From assembly GCA_020049245.1 (NCBI GenBank), contig JAIFLB010000115.1:1-18526 (forward strand): a DNA stretch of 18,526 nucleotides. The letters are read 5' to 3'. Both the position numbers and the translations under genes were made by a program. This DNA comes from Betaproteobacteria bacterium (GTDB lineage Bacteria; Pseudomonadota; Gammaproteobacteria; Burkholderiales; Thiobacillaceae). This document shows, one piece after another, positions 14,670 through 18,526 of this stretch (its first letter is position 1; each line of letters begins with the position of its first letter). The notes under the pieces are model-generated. The model was not told where the DNA came from. It did no database searches and saw nothing but the letters and a program-made list of their open reading frames with translations.

Positions 14670-14750
14670 ATGCCTGACCTGATACGGCGGGTAATAGTTC
14701 AAGCGTTTTATTAATTAAGTTATGTCGGATTTTGTTTAGGAGCAGTTTCA

Positions 14751-14954
14751 ATGGCCACTGGCACTGTTAAATGGTTTAACGACTCTAAAGGTTTCGGCTT
14801 CATTACCCCTGATGGTGGTGGTGATGATGTGTTCGCCCACTTTTCCGCGATTAATTCGAAAGGCTTCAAAAGCCTGAAAGAAAATCAGCGTGTTACTTTT
14901 GATGTGGTGGACGGCCCGAAAGGCAAGCAAGCCTCCAACATCGTTCCGATGTAA
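14751..14954 (+). CDS. Cold-shock family RNA chaperone (CspA-like)
   Basis: Single cold-shock domain of 67 residues that binds single-stranded RNA and DNA and melts secondary structure. The RNA-binding motifs are complete: KWFN (7-10), RNP1 KGFGFI (13-18) and RNP2 VFAHF (27-31). The C terminus is GKQASNIVPM. A good ribosome binding site TAGGAG lies about eight bases before the ATG. The gene is divergent from clpS, the same arrangement as cspD/clpS in E. coli, but the sequence alone does not show whether it is cold-induced, stationary-phase or constitutive, so I give no letter. I could not identify a convincing promoter in the T/A-rich upstream stretch (14701-14735). Confidence 0.97.
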   Translation: MATGTVKWFNDSKGFGFITPDGGGDDVFAHFSAINSKGFKSLKENQRVTFDVVDGPKGKQASNIVPM

Positions 14955-15078
14955 TTCGCTTCACCGGCAAACGGGGATGACTCTCATCGGTTAATTGCAA
15001 CGAAGATTGTTATCCGGGGTTGCCTGGATTTTTCTGTTTGTCGTCGCATTTTTTGGTCCCTGCGTCCCGCGTACCTTG

Positions 15079-15087
15079 TGCTATATC
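15079..15087 (+). promoter_or_regulatory. Extended -10 candidate upstream of the small gene
   Basis: TGC followed by TATATC (15082-15087) resembles an extended -10 element; no -35 hexamer is seen at the proper distance. Initiation near 15094 would give a leader of about 34 bases before the ATG at 15128. Low confidence. Confidence 0.25.
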
Positions 15088-15127
15088 TTGATTCACAAGA
15101 TCAAACGCTGGCGCAGGAGCGGCCAAA

Positions 15128-15325
15128 ATGAACATCTCGACGAATGTTTCCCATCAGCTACTGGAACTGGAATCCGAGTCCACAGCGGCTAAGGAAAAGG
15201 CAGAATCTCGCCGCCAGATTCAGCATTTGCTTGCTGGTCTTGAACGCCAGAAAGAAGAGCTTGGCCCAATTGCCGATGAGCTCATCACTCTGCTGAAGCG
15301 GGTTGGAGCGATGGCATCTGCGTAA
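15128..15325 (+). CDS. Small hypothetical protein, helical/coiled-coil-like
   Basis: An unrecognised 65-residue protein. Support for a real gene: AGGAG (15115-15119) stands eight bases before the ATG; the frame fills the gap between csp and icd; and composition is soluble and charged (Glu, Lys, Arg, Leu, Ala rich), not the arginine/serine/proline-rich look of chance frames. From about residue 9 to 60 leucine and isoleucine recur with three- to four-residue spacing (QLLELESE, QIQHLLAGLERQKEELG, LITLLKRVG), predicting two amphipathic helices that could form a coiled-coil hairpin. No signal peptide, cysteine pair or known motif is visible. It converges with icd, leaving 51 bases without a clear terminator. 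Function unknown. Confidence 0.6.
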   Translation: MNISTNVSHQLLELESESTAAKEKAESRRQIQHLLAGLERQKEELGPIADELITLLKRVGAMASA

Positions 15326-15376
15326 GCGACTCTGCCGCCTCGAACTTAGCCAATCTACCTCAACCCGCATTCACTT

Positions 15377-16618
<1,242 letters not shown>

Positions 16619-16662
16619 GGGCAACTCCTGTTCAAAGTTATCGAATCGAAAATATTAGTTAG

Positions 16663-17205
16663 ATGGCACGCATCATTTTATTCAACAAGCCTTACGGGAT
16701 CCTGAGCCAATTTACCGATGAAGATGGTCACCCCGGGCTCAAGGCCTATCTTGATATTCCCGGCGTCTATGCGGCTGGACGCCTGGATCGCGATAGCGAG
16801 GGTTTGCTGATTTTAACTGACGATGGTGCGCTACAGCATCGCCTTGCCGACCCGCGCCACAAACTGCCGAAAACCTATTGGGCTCAGGTCGAAGGCGCGC
16901 CAACCGAAGCCGATCTGGCGCCGTTGCGGCAGTCGATGGATTTGGGCGATTTTGTTACGCAGCCCGCCCAGGCAAGGTTGATCGACGAACCGCAGAATCT
17001 CTGGCCGCGCAACCCGCCGGTGCGCTATCGCAAGGCCATCCCGACGACCTGGATCGAACTTGTGCTGAAAGAGGGCAAGAACCGGCAGGTGCGGCGGATG
17101 ACTGCGAAAGCGGGATTCCCAACTTTGCGGTTGTTGCGGGTGGCAGTCGGAAATTATCGGTTGGAAGGCTTGCAGCCGGGTGAGTGGCGGGAAACCTCGG
17201 CGTAG
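16663..17205 (+). CDS. rluE: 23S rRNA pseudouridine synthase E (RsuA family)
   Basis: Isomerises a uridine in 23S rRNA (U2457 in E. coli RluE) to pseudouridine. The 180 residues form the catalytic domain only: the N terminus RIILFNKPYGILSQF (3-17), catalytic Asp42 in AAGRLDRDSEGLLILT, KTYWAQVEG (69-77) and the C-terminal GKNRQVRRMTAKAGFPTLRLLRV. The S4 RNA-binding domain of RsuA/RluB/RluF is absent, as in RluE. It is divergent from icd, the same neighbourhood as E. coli rluE (ymfC), which strengthens the assignment over other RsuA-family paralogues. There is no evident Shine-Dalgarno; the upstream 30 bases are A/T-rich. Confidence 0.93.
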   Translation: MARIILFNKPYGILSQFTDEDGHPGLKAYLDIPGVYAAGRLDRDSEGLLILTDDGALQHRLADPRHKLPKTYWAQVEGAPTEADLAPLRQSMDLGDFVTQPAQARLIDEPQNLWPRNPPVRYRKAIPTTWIELVLKEGKNRQVRRMTAKAGFPTLRLLRVAVGNYRLEGLQPGEWRETSA

Positions 17206-17229
17206 AAACTACGAAATTACGAAACTACG
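17206..17229. repeat. Three tandem 8-base repeats between rluE and the deaminase gene
   Basis: AAACTACG (17206-17213), AAATTACG (17214-17221) and AAACTACG (17222-17229) follow each other without gaps, starting right after the rluE stop codon. The third copy contains the stop codon of the minus-strand gene (17225-17227). The A/T-rich repeat stands out in the surrounding GC-rich coding sequence. No hairpin or terminator is seen between these convergent genes. Confidence 0.75.
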
Positions 17230-18526
17230 TAATGATCCGCCCGCGCCAGACATGCGCCCGGCCGATGACTTCGTCGGCATCCAGCGTCAGGCAACGTCCT
17301 TCGTGCAGAACCGGATTTCCTCCCACCCAGACGTGGCTGACCTGGTCGCTGCCGGCGCTGTAGACCAGTTGCGAGATCGGGTCATAGCAGGGTTGCGTCG
17401 CCGGATGATTCAGGTCGATAGCGACGATGTCAGCCATTTTTCCCACTTCCAATGACCCGATTTGCGCATCCAGACCGAGCGCGCGCGCACCGCCCAGCGT
17501 CGCCATGTGCAACACCCGATGTGCGGGCAAGGCCGACGGATCGCCAGCTACACCTTTGCCAAGCAGCGCGGCCAGCCGCATTTCGCCGATCAGGTCGAGC
17601 CGATTGTTGCTCGCCGCGCCGTCGCTGCCGATGCCGACACTGACGCCGGCGGCAAGCAAATCGGCAATCGGCGCAAAGCCACTGGCGAGTTTCAGGTTGG
17701 AACTGGGGCAATGCGCCACATGGCAGCCATGACTGGCCAGCAATGCGATTTCATCAGCGTTCAGATGCACCGCATGAACCGCGATCAGGCTCGGCGTCAA
17801 CAATCCCAGCGCGTCGAGTCGGGCAAGCGGGCGCACGCCGTACTTTTCGATGCTGTGCTCGATTTCATGCGCAGTTTCATGGATATGCATGTGAATCGGC
17901 AGATCAAGCTGCGCCGCATAAGTTGCCACCTTTTCCAGCGAACGGTCGCCGACGGTGTATGGCGCATGCGGCGCCATGCAGAAATGGGCCAGCGGGTGGT
18001 CAATCCACTCATCACGCAGCGCCAGCCCTTTCTGCAGATAGCCGTCCGGATCGGCGGCATAAGGCGTCGGCGCATCGACCACGATCAGCCCGGCGGAAAC
18101 CCGCATGCCGGTTTCGACTGCCGCTTCGATTACTGCCTCGGAAAAGAAATACATGTCGTTGAAGCAGGTCACGCCGGTCTTCAGCATTTCCAGGCAAGCC
18201 AGGCGGGTGCCATCGCGAACAAAAGCCGATGAAACATGCTGATTCTCCGCCGGCCAGATGTATTCATTCAGCCAGGTCATCAGCGGCAGATCGTCGGCAA
18301 AACCACGCAGCAGTGTCATCGCCGCATGCGTGTGCAGATTGACCAGGCCGGGGATCAGCAGATGGTTGGGCAGATGCACACGTTCGTGGCTGACCCAGTT
18401 GTCCGCCTCGCTGCTCGGCAACATCGCGACGATGCGACCTTCCTTCACCAGCAGGCTATGGCCGTTAAGCACCGTGGCATCGGGTTCCACCGGAACGATC
18501 CAGCCGGCATCAATACGCAGGTCGGC
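17225..18526 (-). CDS. mtaD: 5-methylthioadenosine / S-adenosylhomocysteine deaminase (TRZ/ATZ amidohydrolase), partial at right edge
   Basis: Amidohydrolase-superfamily enzyme predicted to deaminate the adenine moiety of MTA or SAH; the family also contains chlorohydrolases (TRZ/ATZ), so the substrate is inferred. 433 residues are visible. Metal and catalytic residues, counted from the GTG at 18490: His53 and His55 in LVNLHTHAAM, His202 and Glu205 in HMHIHETAHE, His239 in AVHAVHL and Asp290 in GIGSDGAASNN. The C terminus has the LGLDAQIGSLEVGKMADIVAID block. A start at that GTG is unlikely, because the frame stays open to the edge and encodes LRIDAGWIVPVEPD, the usual family N terminus, so only a few residues are missing. 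In betaproteobacteria such genes often precede ubiG. Confidence 0.88.
   Translation of the reverse strand, partial: ADLRIDAGWIVPVEPDATVLNGHSLLVKEGRIVAMLPSSEADNWVSHERVHLPNHLLIPGLVNLHTHAAMTLLRGFADDLPLMTWLNEYIWPAENQHVSSAFVRDGTRLACLEMLKTGVTCFNDMYFFSEAVIEAAVETGMRVSAGLIVVDAPTPYAADPDGYLQKGLALRDEWIDHPLAHFCMAPHAPYTVGDRSLEKVATYAAQLDLPIHMHIHETAHEIEHSIEKYGVRPLARLDALGLLTPSLIAVHAVHLNADEIALLASHGCHVAHCPSSNLKLASGFAPIADLLAAGVSVGIGSDGAASNNRLDLIGEMRLAALLGKGVAGDPSALPAHRVLHMATLGGARALGLDAQIGSLEVGKMADIVAIDLNHPATQPCYDPISQLVYSAGSDQVSHVWVGGNPVLHEGRCLTLDADEVIGRAHVWRGRIIT

Noticed and set aside
14565..14702. N-terminal extension of clpS to 149 residues
   Set aside because: ClpS proteins are about 100-110 residues. The extension would be encoded through the hairpin region and its residues (NYYPPYQVRHAQTWAF) resemble no ClpS N terminus.
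14995..15192. Possible small membrane protein starting with TTG, with a hydrophobic stretch (residues about 8-30)
   Set aside because: No ribosome binding site, rare start codon, and its end overlaps the better supported small gene at 15128 in another frame; the hydrophobic run comes from a T-rich stretch.
15298..15368. Inverted repeat GCGGGTTG / CAACCCGC at the convergent ends of the small gene and icd
   Set aside because: Only eight base pairs with a 55-base loop and no T tract on either strand; likely chance, and not a credible terminator.
17180..17455. Plus-strand open frame downstream of rluE encoding a YEITKLRN-type peptide
   Set aside because: That peptide is simply the translation of the tandem 8-mer repeat; the rest is antisense to the deaminase gene.
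17462..18232. 256-codon plus-strand open frame opposite the amidohydrolase
   Set aside because: Antisense shadow of a gene with intact metal-binding motifs; no ribosome binding site and no recognisable domains.

Overview
This 18.5 kb window is a compact, moderately GC-rich piece of a proteobacterial chromosome, most likely a betaproteobacterium (possibly Rhodocyclales-like). The basis is the sequence character of L32, isocitrate dehydrogenase, Csp and the ClpS/ClpA pair, plus the gene order; no marker here fixes the genus. I see no mobile element, CRISPR array, tRNA or rRNA, and no gene-free stretch longer than about 190 bases. The longest gaps are clpS-csp (14565-14750), csp to small gene (14955-15127) and fabG-acpP (5476-5621).

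Left edge (1-768, minus): the N-terminal 256 codons of a biotin carboxylase subunit closest in motifs to the two-subunit pyruvate carboxylase type. It is transcribed away from the main cluster.

Main plus-strand cluster (847-11887): yceD, rpmF, plsX, fabH, fabD, fabG, acpP, fabF, pabC, mltG, tmk, holB, pilZ and tatD. This is the classical ribosome / phospholipid / fatty-acid-synthesis cluster, followed by a growth-linked tail. YceD and L32 belong to the 50S subunit. PlsX makes acyl-phosphate for phospholipids. FabD loads malonyl onto AcpP, FabH starts and FabF extends the chain, and FabG reduces it. PabC feeds folate, MltG trims glycan strands, Tmk makes dTDP, HolB is the clamp-loader delta-prime subunit, PilZ serves type IV pili and TatD is a metal-dependent nuclease. 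Many genes overlap by 4-8 bases or are separated by under 60, which suggests cotranscription. The visible control points are a strong sigma70-like promoter almost abutting the yceD start codon, a likely internal promoter before acpP, and a stable hairpin between acpP and fabF. A very strong bidirectional hairpin terminator closes the cluster against clpA.

Middle block (11992-14954): clpA and clpS (minus, ATGA overlap), divergent from a cold-shock protein gene, the same arrangement as cspD/clpS/clpA in E. coli. ClpS delivers N-degron substrates to the ClpA unfoldase, which works with ClpP (not in the window).

Right block (15128-18526): an unrecognised 65-residue coiled-coil-like small protein, icd (minus) divergent from rluE (plus), a neighbourhood also seen in E. 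coli, and an amidohydrolase of the MTA/SAH deaminase type (minus) that runs off the right edge.

The window is essentially a well-known housekeeping region. I found no convincing new multi-gene system. The items worth a second look are regulatory or small: the apparently leaderless yceD, the U-rich tandem repeat before rpmF, the promoter/hairpin arrangement around acpP, a terminator-like hairpin shielding clpS, the small gene at 15128, and a tandem 8-mer in the rluE/deaminase gap.
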